Shown one piece after another: positions 1 to 12,243 of a DNA stretch of 64,000 nt. Below the pieces are notes generated by a model that worked only from the letters and a program-made list of their open reading frames with translations, did not search any database and was not told where the DNA came from. The first letter of the stretch is position 1. Every line of letters begins with the position of its first letter. Both the position numbers and the translations under genes were made by a program. Source of the stretch: Reticulascus tulasneorum (Eukaryota > Ascomycota > Sordariomycetes > Glomerellales > Reticulascaceae). The stretch spans positions 2,914,001-2,978,000 of the forward strand of contig LSAX01000004.1 in the NCBI GenBank assembly GCA_001557505.1, written 5' to 3'.

Positions 1-165
1 TCCACCTTCTCCAACATTGGTCCTAGCGGGTATCCAATTCCGCCGCAGGCCATTTAGTACTCTTAAGACGAGCCTCCTTTGTCTTTCAAATCTACCATGT
101 AGTCTCACATTTCATCTGGCCTATCGCGGGTTGTTTAAATTACGTTCCTGTATATAATAGCAAAG

Positions 166-1430
166 ATGGTCGGCCCACCACCACTGACCGGGCTCAAGGT
201 CGTTGAGTTTGCGGGTTTGGCGCCTGGTAAGTTGAACGCCCGTCCATATGGGATCTGCCTTCTTATTCTTCTGCAGGTCCATTTGCCGGCATGCTCCTCG
301 CGGATGCTGGCGCCAGCGTCCTGCGAGTTGATCGCGCTGTAGACGGACAGACGCACGCAGCGCAGAGCAAGGCGTTGCCTACTGAGGATATGCTGGCTAG
401 GCACAAGTCTTCGATTGCAGTGGATCTCAAGTCCCCTGCCGGCATCCTGCTAGTCAAGGAGCTCGTGAAGACTGCAGATGTCATCATCGACCCGTTTCGT
501 CCCGGTGTGCTAGAGAAGCTCGGTCTTGGGCCAGATGTGCTGTGTGGCGCGAATCCCAGGTTGGTCTACGGGCGGATGACTGGTTTCCGGCGCGACGGGA
601 AGTATGCTGTCATGGCCGGCCATGATATCAACTACCTTGCTGTGTCTGGCGCACTGAGTGTGTTGGGGCGGAGCGGGGAGAAGCCGCACCCACCGTGGAA
701 TATCCTAGCCGACTTTGCTGGGGGTGGCGGAACTCTGTTTCAGGGAATTCTTCTGGCCCTCATGGCACGCCAGGCCAGCGGGAGGGGGCAAGTCGTCGAG
801 GCGAATATGGTTGACGGTGCTTCTTACCTGACAACGTTCCCAAGGTTCGCATTGAAGACTCCGCTAGGAGACAAAGGGCGAGGAAACAACCTGCTGGATG
901 GCGGCTGTCCTTACTACGATACATACGAGACTCGAGATGGAAAGTACATGTCGGTCGGAGCCCTTGAGCCTCACTTCTACCAAGCTCTGATGAAAGGAAT
1001 GGGTTTACATAACCAGGGATGGGACAAGAAGAGACAAGATCCAACTACGTGGCCAGAGATGAAAGATTTGTTCACGAAGACCTTCAAGTCCAAAACGCGG
1101 ACAGAATGGGAGCAGATCTTCGACGGCACCGACGCCTGCTGCACGCCTGTATTGGAATACCCAGAGCTGGAGACGGAAAAAGGCAGAGAAGGCGACCAAC
1201 GGCCGGCTGTCACGCTGACAGAGACGCCCTGCCTGGCAGTCCTAGAAGGCGCAAGTGATGCGAGGCAGGGCCAGGGTGCTGGTATCGCGGGCAACGGATA
1301 TGTTGGCCAGCCGCTGAGTCCGGGCCATGGCGGCGAGGCGATCTTGCAAAAATGGCTGGGCTGGAAGAAGGGGAGCGAGTTCGATGTGCAACGAGGGGGG
1401 CTGGTGTTGAAGGAGAAGTCGAAATTATAA
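166..1430 (+). CDS. alpha-methylacyl-CoA racemase (CoA-transferase family III)
   Basis: Predicted to epimerise 2-methylacyl-CoA thioesters for beta-oxidation of branched chains, probably in peroxisomes or mitochondria. Two exons, 166-226 and 277-1430, join in phase across a 50-bp GTAAGT...CTGCAG intron and give 404 residues. The start at 166 adds the family N-terminus (LKVVEFAGLAPGPFAG) that an ATG at 291 would miss. The bacterial MCR catalytic residues His126, Asp156 and Glu241 correspond by context to His136 (GHDINY), Asp166 (ADFAGG) and Glu251 (GALEPHFY), all offset by ten. Length is slightly above the usual 360-380, from a glycine-rich tail. I see no peroxisomal SKL; the C-terminus is KSKL, which resembles a PTS1 and supports peroxisomal import by inference. 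Formyl-CoA transferase-like activity is the main alternative. Confidence 0.9.
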
Positions 1431-4400
1431 ATTATCTAATAGCTAGTAAGACAGGAACTCCTGGCTTCATGGTTCCCAGTCTTTCCTGTGACCCAACACG
1501 ACCTCCTCCCCGCAGTCCATTATCGAATAGCAAACAATTTTCCCATGCCGTGCTACACAATGACAATTTTCCTTTGCCGTCTAACCCCTAGCCCAGTCTA
1601 TGTTCATAGATCATACCCGTGATATCCACGACAGTTGGTATTCGCGACGAGATGATATCTAGCGATAATCATATCGACTAAGCAAGCCTATTCTGAAGTT
1701 CGGGTCAGTTCTCGAATGGAGTGTTGTTTTAAGAACTACCGTACCGTAAGCTCCTCTCCTCATATGTATCCAAAGTCCACGATTCCTCAACGGTTCGGGC
1801 TCGGTGGTGGGTTTGGTGGAGGTCGAGGGGACGGCGGATCAGGCCTTGCGTTCTCCGCGCCGCCGAACTTTCCCGAAAGGAAATTTTCCTTCATTATTCT
1901 CTCTATTTCCCTAGTTTCAAAGCGGCAGGTCGCATGCGGCTTTCTCGCTACCGTTCTCTTGGGTCCCAATGTCGATAGGGCTGACTGGACTCCGGCACGG
2001 CAGTTTGACGTTGAACTTGTGGCCGTGAAAGGATGCAAAGGTAAGATACGGCGTCCTCTGACTTTTTTTTTTTTTCTGGTGAAAGGTGCGTCCCTGGCTC
2101 CTTTTTATCTCCAGCGCAAGGGCAAGAGAGAAGAAAAAAAAGGCGGCCAGATCAGACAAGCTACGAAATTGTGTGCAACTTGCACGCTCCCATCCCGGCT
2201 GCAGTGGCCCGCTCTCCTGTCCCAAACCCGCAAAAGCATGCCTTTTCTTTCCTTTTTATCACTTTTCGCCCTTCCATATCTGAGTTGGCTGCCTGGGGCC
2301 CGTCCGCTCCCTGCCAATCCAGTGCTCCGGTTGGCAGCCGATTCCAGATGCCCCAATCAAAACATGGGTCCCCACCGAGGAGAAAGCCTAGGAGGGCTGA
2401 ACAGGCGCGGGATGTACCAGCCCCAGGGCAATCCCGTGTGGTTTTCTAGTCAGGGCATTTGGGGGGTGTGAACCACTCGAATGGCTCGTCTTGGAGGGTA
2501 GCAGATTGCGCGTGGCAGGGCGGGATTGCTGGGTGCTGAGAGATGCGATGGGCGTGGGGTGAGGCGTTGGGCAGGGAAGCAAAAGCAAGCATCACGGCCT
2601 GGTGCTTACCAAGAGGCAGGCACAAACTCCTGGCTCCAGTGTTTCCCATCATCGGTGGGGTTTTCGAGAGAAGGGGATGCGATGGGGCGTGCGCCGTCAG
2701 CAAGCCCGCTGCCGGGTTTCCTCTTTCAAGATGGTATACTTGCTTTTTCCTTGGGGTCCGGCCTGCACGTTGCTCCGCGATGGGCTAGTCGCCTTTTCCG
2801 AAAACCGTTGTCCGGCGCTGCTATTCGCTCGACGGCGAAGCGTGCTAGTAAGGCTTCAGAGACATTGGACATTGTGAGGGATGGATGGCCCGGCGAATGG
2901 ATGAGCGGCATTCGGCAGCTCGCTGCGTTTTTTGCTCCCCCCTGAGGCTGTTGGAGATAGCGTGGTCCGTTTCATCATGGAGGGTTATATTGACATTTCC
3001 GAGCTCTACCTTGTCAATATGTTATTGAGCCTGTACGCGTTGGGCTGTTCTCTTGTTCGTAATGTTCGGACCATCGTTGTAGTCCTATGCAGAAGTGCTT
3101 GAGAGGAGGAGTCACTTTGAGACCTCTGCTTCCAGGGAACAATCTAGTCGGTGAAGAACTGAGACAGATCCGTGTCTAAACCTATATTTCGGATGGAAAC
3201 TTGCTCGTCTTTGTCGAGGGTTCCTGGCGATTAGGTAGTTCAGTGTTTTCCTTAGATATTCCTAAGAGACGGTCCGTACCGCTGCATACAATGGTGGTTG
3301 TCCCTGGGTACAGTCACAGTCCGTCATCTCCGTCTTAGCTCCGCGAACGTGGTTCCTGTAATCTGAAACATTGTCTCGAGACTCTCAGAATGGGATATGT
3401 GACCGATCGTTGTCACCTTGAGAGAATCATTGGCCGGCGCTCCAAGTCCTTTTATCTCCGGAGGTCGACTAGCCGACGGTCTTGTTATCTTGTATCAAAG
3501 TAGGACGATATGGACGAGCGAAACGGAACTTTGTTGGCCAGTCAGTACCGGCTGAAGCAGCTTATTAAGGATAAGCTCTTTGCGGTGGAGAAAGACATGG
3601 GACAAGCAAGCTAACGTCATATATCACGACTTATACTCACCCCTCACATTGGTGTCCGTTGCCCACGTTAACTCTGGAGCCAAGCCGGCAAAACAACCAC
3701 TCAATGAGATTGTAACAACCTCATATTGTCAGATCTCGGAAGCAAGCGAGATTGTCTAAGACTTTGTTGTTGAAAGCACTGACAGTGTCTTACTTTGGGA
3801 GATATGACGGGCGAAGCAGGGCTATGTGACACATGCGGGAAGATCTCTAGTACGGAGGCTCGATTTAGCGTTTTTTAAAAGTAAAAGATCAGGTTCACTC
3901 CGGCACGTTCTGGGTAAATTTTATGTCGCTGGATGAGTATGGACTTTTTTCTTTTTGACAAGTCAAATATGACGGATCAAAGAATGCAACTCAGCAAGCC
4001 ATACCTCGGTCCCATGGATCGTTCAGAATACCCCATGCCTTCGCGCTTTCCAATAGTATCTAGCCTAGTCTATTGAGGCAATTCATCAACTCTCGAGGTG
4101 ACCATTCGGCAGTTCACGTCAACCTTGCGAGCCATGGCATCCGTGGTCCACTCTCCATGACGTCGTCAAGCGCGAATGATGAGGCATTGTTTGCTAACTC
4201 CACCAAGATGGGTAGAGTTAAGCGATTGCAGCTACCCTTCCCCTCACGCCAGTGAGTAACGCGGAGACAAGCTTTGGAAACTTTTTGTCGGCTGAGGTAT
4301 AATTGCAAGCCCGTGGGTTTAGGTTTCAGCCCGCGTCAAACTCTCAACTCCACCCGGGTGGGGGTTATACAGCGCCCCTATACACCAAGAAATCTGCTAG

Positions 4401-4442
4401 AGTTGATAGACTCAATCTAAAAGTTGATAGACTCAATCCAAA
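4401..4442. repeat. 21-bp tandem duplication
   Basis: Two adjacent 21-bp units beginning AGTTGATAGACTCAATC differ at one base (T versus C). They lie in the gene-free stretch and have no assigned function. Confidence 0.85.
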
Positions 4443-6986
4443 GTTGCTGGCAGAATGCATCGTCGAGTTTTGGCAGGCTCGATTGCGGGAGCTATCTTGC
4501 TAGGATTGCCGGCTCTCATCTTCCCGGATTGCGGCTCCAAAGTCTATCCATGACAGCTCTCTGCTTGACAGCTTTTAGACTCGACAGCGGAGCTAGCAGT
4601 TTCTATGTGGGATGGATAGTTAGCCTCAGAGGAGGCGATTCATGATACCTCAGACTGCTCGATTCGATTCAACTTGACTCTGGAGCATGAGGATTGGTTG
4701 ACGTCTGTTGTGCGTACTCTCCACTTAAGCAATCCAAGTTAATTTCGTGTATTCTGTGGAAACTTCCGTGAGCATGCCAGTCTATCCGGTTCCTAGCCTT
4801 CCCCTGAACGCTGTGCCGACTGTTGACTTAATGATGTCGTCAAAGCAACGTCACAAAGTGGTCTAGTTCAATACGCTATGGTAAACTTGTAAGACTACGC
4901 GTGGCCAGCCAGCGTGAGAGAGGAACAACGACAGATTCGGACAACTACTTGCTGCTTGATTAGCTGAGTTATACAAGAGAATGCGGTTCTAGAGTCTTCA
5001 CCATACACGCCTGGAGGCAAGCTAGGGACTTGCGGTTTGGAACTTGCATGCTGAAAATCTGTATCTACTACAGTAGTTAAAACCAACCTCCGCGGAGAGT
5101 GAGGTCCCTCCGGGTGTAAGCGTTCCCAATCGTATGAGACCCTTCCTGAGGTCCGTTGGGTCCCTACGGACAGCCCATTCGTGGATTGTATGGCTCGCTA
5201 AATGGGCAATCTCTCTAGGATATTGAGCTATCCCAAGAACCTCTCTGTCACGCATTATTGACTTACGGCAGGAATGAAACAGCTAGAACCAAGAATATCG
5301 ACCGTCACAGACGATAGGTATCAGGTGCATAGATGGACGTAGATAAGGAAACGAGGCTAGCCAGACATCAAACTGGAACCCACCAAAGACATACCGGCGG
5401 GAGGCGATCTCTGTCAGAGACACATTCCCGCCTGTGTTCGGACCACAATACCCAGCTACATGGCGCTGAAGATGCGTATGATCTTCCGTTAAGGCTACCC
5501 CATCGAACATCGAAAAGCTAGAGGCGTGTCGTTCAAATTGGTCTCCACCACTAACATGACCTGTTGCTATCTGAGACCCTCGAAACTTGATCCAATGCCG
5601 AGCCAGAAATGCAGCAGAAGCTCGTTTGACGTGCATATTCGCTACATGCGACTCGCAGTTATTGTAGAGAGCTCTCATGCCCGCATCCTGCTCGGGTGAT
5701 CCTCTTTCATCCCACTTGCCGGCGCTGGCAGAGGGAGATATTGGCAAGCCCCCGATGCTATACCCTCCAGGAAGCTCCAGTTCAGGAACGCAGGGCCAAT
5801 GGTGGGTAGCGCAAGCCCTGGGCACTCAATGCATATTCTCACGTTGTCGGCACACGGGCTGCGTGATGAGATGGTTACTTGCGCAACGACGGAATGGTGG
5901 AGTCCACAACCAGGTGGTTGGGAGTCGCACAGTCGCACGCACGTTCCGCCGTGATGCGATCCCAGCTCCCTCCGTGTCAGGTCATCCCCGCTTTGTTGTG
6001 CACTATGTACATATCGACTAACTGGTTTGTATGTAGACCGGCAGCCAACTGGTCTCTATGATAGCCCGGACTCGAATGATCTCCAGGCAATCATCATAGG
6101 TCTGAGCGAATCTATTCGGCCGGGTGCTGGGGTCTGGAGAATGGAACGGACCGCTATGCTATGACCAGCTCGTGGGCAGAGCCAGTAGCCTCATCGGGGT
6201 GCAAGTCGTCATCGAGTTTCCCATAGGCCTAGCCATCGACCCATTTTCTCCATCTAATGTCGGGCGGTACGGAGCGTGGCTAGGAGACTATTGGAATGGA
6301 AAAGCGGTCTACGGACGTATCCAGAGGACTATTACCTGAGAGTGAAGTATTATTGCGCGAGAGCTAGACCACGCCAAGCCGTCTCCTTTCCAGAACGGCA
6401 CAACGGCGCGCCACTTATGCAGGGGCTGGCAACAAACAGCAAAGCAAAGCAGGTTTGGCAGTCGGGGAATTTTCTTGGGGTTTTGACCAAAAGCAAAGGC
6501 GCAATTGGGCGAGGGGATCCGAGAAGTTGGGTTCCTCCTCTGGCACTGGCCAGGAATAATATAATAAGTGTTAAGTTAAGTGTCACTGGATTAGCCAGGT
6601 TACTAGCTAGTCTAGGTAATTAGCGTGCGTGTGTGTGGGGAGAGAGAGAGGAAGGTAACGATGGAAGAACCCCAAGGATACCTCTGTGTTCCTAGAGAGA
6701 CTAAGAGGGTGGGCAAGTCTTGAAGGGGATTGAAGGAGAAAAAGAGGTGAGGTTGATTTGACTGGATGGATGCCGTACCCATCCCCAAGCCGTCATGCAT
6801 CCCATGCTTTGTACGGACTATTTGGAGATGGTTTTGGTTAGCGGTATCAATGGCATTGAATTAAAAGTTCCACGGCAAAGAAGATGGGCTGACCATTCGT
6901 TCGAAGCTTGGCTTGGTTCAGAAGGAGGTGCAGTGTTTTGACTACTTACATACGAATAGTAGGTAATTAGTACGACCGACTTCTCC

Positions 6987-7009
6987 TTTTTTTTTTTTTT
7001 TTTTTTTTT
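6987..7009. repeat. poly(T) run of 23
   Basis: An uninterrupted T run in the gene-free stretch. It could be an old retroposon tail or a nucleosome-excluding tract. No retroposon body is recognisable next to it. Confidence 0.9.
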
Positions 7010-10000
7010 GCTGGGAGCTTGGATCAAAAACAAAAAGACCACTGGCGCAAGCCACATATGAAGTCAAGCATCTCGAGGCTTTTGCCAAGACAGCGTTGAC
7101 TGACACAGACATCGAGTGATCAGCGCCTCCAACAAGGGAGAACGAGGAGATTGATGAGGCCGGGGTTGTAGTGTGTGTGTGTGTGAGGTTTTGGAGGGCC
7201 CGAAGTTTTGCGGCCGCAGTCCCCACGGGACAGTTTTCTTTTTTAGCAGCAGAAAGGGATGCGGCAGTTTATTAATGCCCATGACACAAGCTCGAGCGAG
7301 CCGTCCTCTCCGCCGCATCCGGGGGGCCGGGCAAAAGATTCCTGTGGCTTTTCTTCCCTGGGCGAGTGCAGATTTTCACAGGAAAAAGAAAAGCTGCGAG
7401 ATTTGGAGGCAAAAAGAGAGTGTGCGAAATGCTACGTAGGATGTGCTAAAGTGGTACTAAAGTGTGGGGGACTGGGATCATCGAGTCCAGAGGCGTCAGG
7501 GGCAAGGCAAAGCGAAGCAATGCAAGAAAAAGAAAGCAGCTTTCGAAGGAAATTCATCTTTTCGAATTGGAGATGCGCCATTGGCCGTGCCCGTTCGAGG
7601 GCAGAGGCTATTAGCAAGCCACCCCGAACGACTCAAAATTATCTTGCTCTGTGGGCATAACACGCACTAGTAATCACTTCCTGCCAAGCTGCCAAGTGGC
7701 CAACTTGCCAACTTGCCAACTTACCTACAGTTGAGGTGGTAGTAATGCGATGTTGCCCTCTGTTCTCGGGCTTCTCATGTTCCAACGGTCAATACTCTGC
7801 GAACCTAACATACATTACATTACCTGTAGATACCGGCACAGATACATGGCAGGGGGTTGAAGTACCGAGGCATGGAAAGCAGGTACACAGTAAGAAATAA
7901 GCAACTGCAAAAGGAAAAGGAAGAAGAAAAAAAAAACACCCCCACAAGGCCTTGAACTCCCAAGCAGACGGGATATCCAGGGGTACGAGGCAGGTACCTG
8001 GGCAAAGAATTGGGGCCGATGAGGGGGATGGAGGGAGATGCCGCTGCAGCCTCATGTACTATGTATGTAAGCTGCGTCGAAGCGTGGCGTCCATCGGTGA
8101 GGGAATCTAGCATGTGCAAAAGTGTGATGCATGACGGGTCGAAGTTTTTTATTCCTAGGGGGGGCTTTTGCTGCTGCTGGGGCGGATAATACATAAAAAT
8201 GTGTCCGCAACGGCCCGACTTGCTGCTTTAGGTCTTAATTCTGACAAGTTGAAGATACGTACATATCTTGATACTGTACCAATGGAGAAGAAGAAGCAAC
8301 GATACCGGACAGGTGCAAGTGGGCATTGTATCGATTGTATGTATGTACGTACGAAGGATAGGGTCGATACGATAATACGATACTGATATGATTGTCGGCT
8401 ACACAGCACAGCATAACACCATGCCAAACGGAGGCATTGGCATATGGCCCGCGCTTCTAGATCCTGGGTAACACAACTTGTTTCCCTCGACCCTTGATCC
8501 TGACACTCTCGTCCTCGCTTGGTTCTCGCTAGACCAAGCACAAACCTGCAAGATTGGCGACGTACCTTTTTACATGTCCATCCCGCGATTAGTTGCGGGC
8601 GGTCGATCACCAAACTTTGAGATGAGAAAAGAAGAATGGGTGTTATTACCGTTATTTGGTGCTATTATGATTGTTCTTCTTCTATTTCTTCGTCTTCTCC
8701 TCGGGCCTGGGATGAGATGATTTGAGATGAGATGAAGCTGCCTGCCAACAACTCTCTCCCGAGAATGCCCACCTCGTCTGATAGAGAGGTTGGCAACCCA
8801 CACGACGTTCTCGAATACTCGTAACAGCTGAAAAGCTCGGGTCCGCGATGGCCTGTCCAGGAATAGAAGTTGGCAACCGGCGGACCTTTTCGACCTTGGG
8901 ACCCCCTCCCCCTCACTCCCCTCCATCCTTCCCCCCCCGTTGCTTGATTGCCGGTGGGCTCATGGGATCGTTAATCAGCTCGACACCATCATTGTTCCTG
9001 GTTGGTTGACACATGACCATTAACATTTGTCCGAAGACTAGGGACCGACATGGTTAGCGACGCAGAACGACTGCGCATGGTTTATTCTCCAAGAGTGGCA
9101 TGGCCCTGCGTCTCTGCTGCATGCTCCGTCTGCGCAACCTGTCCAATTGGGCGCAGCATTGTACCTCCATACAACCGCAATCCCCTTTATAGTGCTAAAG
9201 CCGCATACTCGTACAGATAGTCTTGCAGGTTGGCTTCTCCGGGCGGTGTATGTATGGCCTCTTTACCTCCGGAGCATGTATGTGTGCATGTACATGCGCT
9301 TGACCCACCCAGCCCCCAGTTGCGATGGTATGCAGGTGGGAGAACCAGAAACACATGGGCTTGTGGTAGCGTCGATTGTGATGCACAAGACGCCCGCATG
9401 CATCTCTGGTATCTGTGGAGTCATTCAATCAGGCCAGTCAGTCAGTATCTCGGTCTCTCGGTTGGTCGAATCGAGTCTCTCTCATGCGGATTGGAGGCGG
9501 ATCAACGGTCGAGCCAACTTTGGCCCCCCCAGAGCATTGAGCGATAGAGGTCTTGGAGGGAGGCTGAGAAGGGCATTGATATGCGAATAGTGCCAGATTC
9601 GTACTCAGCTGCGTAGTTCAGGCCGTACTAGTACTGTGGTAGCAGCAGTTGGTAGTGCGTGGTAGTATGTATGTGTGCTCAAAGATGCGAGGCGATACTG
9701 TAGACACTGGTCAGGGTCGAAACAATAAGGTTCCAATCCTATTGACGCATGAGGGAAGAAGCAGGAACATGACGAAAGCGGACGGTTAACCTGTCAAGCA
9801 AGTGCAACTTTAAGCGACAGACTACGGGAGATGTGGATGGGTTAAGAGCGGCAATAAGGGACGGGGAAGCTTCGTTGTCATCAAATGTCAACGACGACGA
9901 CAAATCCTCGCCACCATCACCGAGAGGAAGAAGAAGAAGAAGAAGGTGTCAGCGGTGTCCTCACGTGGGGGATTCACACATCCATCCCACCTCGAAGGAG

Positions 10001-10543
10001 TGCTGCACCTACTTTGGCGTATGATGTATGATGCAATATGTAGTCCGTACTCGTTCCGTAATCTGTAGCTTATATGCGAACGTATGTGGAGTGGACGGAC
10101 AGACAGGCAGACAGATATCTTCATAGTGACTGTACTGTAATCTGTATGCAGATAGACTACAGATTATAGACATCCTCTCATCCATGAACCCCTCGCTCGC
10201 TCCCTTGCCGCTAACAAACCCGGATTCATACTGGTGCGCAATATAATTATGGATTGACCCACCATTGTACACGGGACCTGGCTCTGTCCGGCTCCTCTTT
10301 GAATGCCTGTCCAAAAAAAAAGGTACCCGAGTCACGGCACCACCACCACCCCCATCCCCCTTCCCACCATCGGCCCCCATTTCAGGTTTGTCTTGCATGC
10401 ATGAAGTGCTGAAACCGTATCACCAAGACAAGGCCCTGCGCCCGAAGGTTCCTGAAATTTATACGGTGCCGAGTGGGGAAATGAGCGACAGGAACCCGCA
10501 GAAAACAGTCCCAGGCTTGGTTGGCCGGCAAGAGACATGACGG

Positions 10544-10571
10544 CCATTTTCATGTATCTACATGAAAATGG
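10544..10571. repeat. 28-bp perfect palindrome, 13-bp arms
   Basis: Left arm CCATTTTCATGTA is followed by TC and its exact reverse complement TACATGAAAATGG. The 2-base spacer is too short for a stable RNA loop without opening some pairs, so a dimeric DNA-binding site is as plausible as a hairpin. It lies about 1.7 kb upstream of the PH-like gene. Confidence 0.85.
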
Positions 10572-11082
10572 TCACTATGGCTCCATGCTATAACTATGCT
10601 GATGCTCAGTCTCAGTCTCATGCTCATGCTCATGCTCGTGTTCATGCCCGGGATTGCTTGTGGGATGTGGATGTGGGATGCGGGACATGAATGGCAAAGA
10701 GGCAGTAGACCCGGAAGATGCAGAGCGCGCGCGAGAGAGAAAGACAGAGACAAGAGACAGAGACCGACGGATGTCTATGGGGATTTTACGTAGTAATTAG
10801 TGAGATTCGGAGCTCGTATTGTGGAAAGATGAGATGGACTAGGATGTACATAACACCGATCGTTGTTGCAAATTTGATGTCATTTGATTGACGATGATGT
10901 GGTCAATGCCATGCTTGTGCCCTGTGCCTGTGCCTGTCGTGGCCCGTCGTCCGGTCCCTCTCTTCTTTTTGTTTTGTTTGTACGCAAATCCCATGATGTT
11001 TCTTTTCATCCACCCCCATCCCATCCCCTTATTTTGGTTTCCATTTCTTGGGTCGAGGCTACGTTGGCCATCACTGAGCGTG

Positions 11083-11102
11083 CCCCCCCCCCCCCCCCCC
11101 CC
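11083..11102. repeat. poly(C) run of 20
   Basis: An uninterrupted C run about 1.1 kb upstream of the PH-like gene. Length is prone to sequencing and assembly error. Confidence 0.85.
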
Positions 11103-11724
11103 TGTGGTACATATCATCCTTACCGACTTTACCGACCTTGGGACATGCAAGTTGAGTTCCCACGTAGTAGTGCACGAGTTAGGGGGCTCACTGAAAAGCA
11201 AATCCCATAGCGGTCACGGTGCCTTGCTAGCACCGGCCGGTGAATAAGCTGGCCTGTCAGGGAAGTAGGTGCTAATCTTGGGCCCATTGGATCGGAGCGA
11301 GCCTGGTTACCTTAAAATCACTGAGTGCCAGGTCCCAAGGGGGCCCCACACCCCAGCAGAGTCCCCTTAGGCTAGTCCCCCAAAGTACCCACGCAGGGGG
11401 GGTTTTGAAGTGGGGACGCCAGGCCTGGTACCCGGGAGATACTTCGGCTAGAGCGTAAAGTTCATTTCGCCAGAACGGCGGCCCTTGGGGGAACAGTGGC
11501 CGCGCTTCTCGTTATTCCTCTTTTCTTCTTCCCTTGACGTGAGTGGCCTCGCGGTAACTTCCAGCTCACTTACAGTAGCTGCTTATGAGGGCACTCCGTA
11601 CACACACATGTACATAGCAGAGTCCTCTTTTTTCTCTTTCCTTACTAGGGTATAGGTAGTTTGAAAGGGGGGGCGCCGCCGCCGCCTCCACACCTTGATC
11701 GCAGCGCAAGAATAATACTCATGG

Positions 11725-11745
11725 TAATAATAATAATAATAATAA
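11725..11745. repeat. (TAA)7 microsatellite
   Basis: Seven TAA units about 500 bp upstream of the start codon of the PH-like gene, probably in its promoter or leader. Confidence 0.9.
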
Positions 11746-12243
11746 AGACTATGGGGCCCTCTTTCCGCAAACCGACATAAGGGTACCTTCATATCTGATC
11801 TTACTTTTATTACCTTCGCCTCCGCCGCCGCAAACGCCTCCATCCCATCTTCGTCTCCTCCCCCCCCCCTTCCACTCCGGATACTCTTATTCTCTCCTCC
11901 TGGCCTCTGTCTTATTCAGATCCGGGTTGAACTTCTATTTTCACAGTTCTTGTTTCCATCTGCTTTGTTGGTGGGAAAGGAAAAACCCGGCGGCATCTTT
12001 GGAGGAGGTTCTGCGGCACTCGTTCCTTGTGTTCCGTTTGGCACTGCACCGCATTCGCATCGCCGCATCGCCATCGCATCCCACCACCGCCGCCGTTGCT
12101 GTTGTGCTTGCTTGGTTGCCAGTCTTGCCATTCTCTTGGAGAAGCTTCGTTTCAGGATGCCGTTGTAATCATTCAGCATTGAAAACCTTTCCGACACTTC
12201 GGTTTTTCTCCTTCTCCGCCAGGCACCAACACACACCTACACA

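Larger units (their letters stand above)
1431..12243. other. 10.8 kb stretch without a convincing gene
   Basis: No open frame here has family-like sequence, and none could be extended by plausible splicing. The longest frames (1716-2471 plus, 5283-5825 minus) read through homopolymers or low-complexity text. The stretch holds many simple repeats: a 23-T run, a 20-C run, (TAA)7, GAA runs near 9927-9945, GT runs near 7170-7184 and hexamer-like CTCATG runs near 10600-10640. It also holds a 21-bp direct repeat and a 28-bp perfect palindrome, listed separately. The 3' part probably includes the promoter and leader of the PH-like gene starting at 12244. Non-coding RNA or old transposon remains cannot be excluded by eye. 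Confidence 0.6.

Noticed and set aside
1716..2471. 251-codon plus frame
   Set aside because: Reads through T and A runs and glycine/arginine low complexity; no domain, and nearby frames on the other strand are as long.
5283..5825. 180-codon minus frame
   Set aside because: No recognisable family, no splice extension that adds conserved sequence, and it lies in a gene-free repeat-rich region.
3000..6400. Decayed, RIP-mutated transposon
   Set aside because: No strong AT bias, no terminal repeats and no transposase-like frame seen by eye; a computed RIP index would decide.
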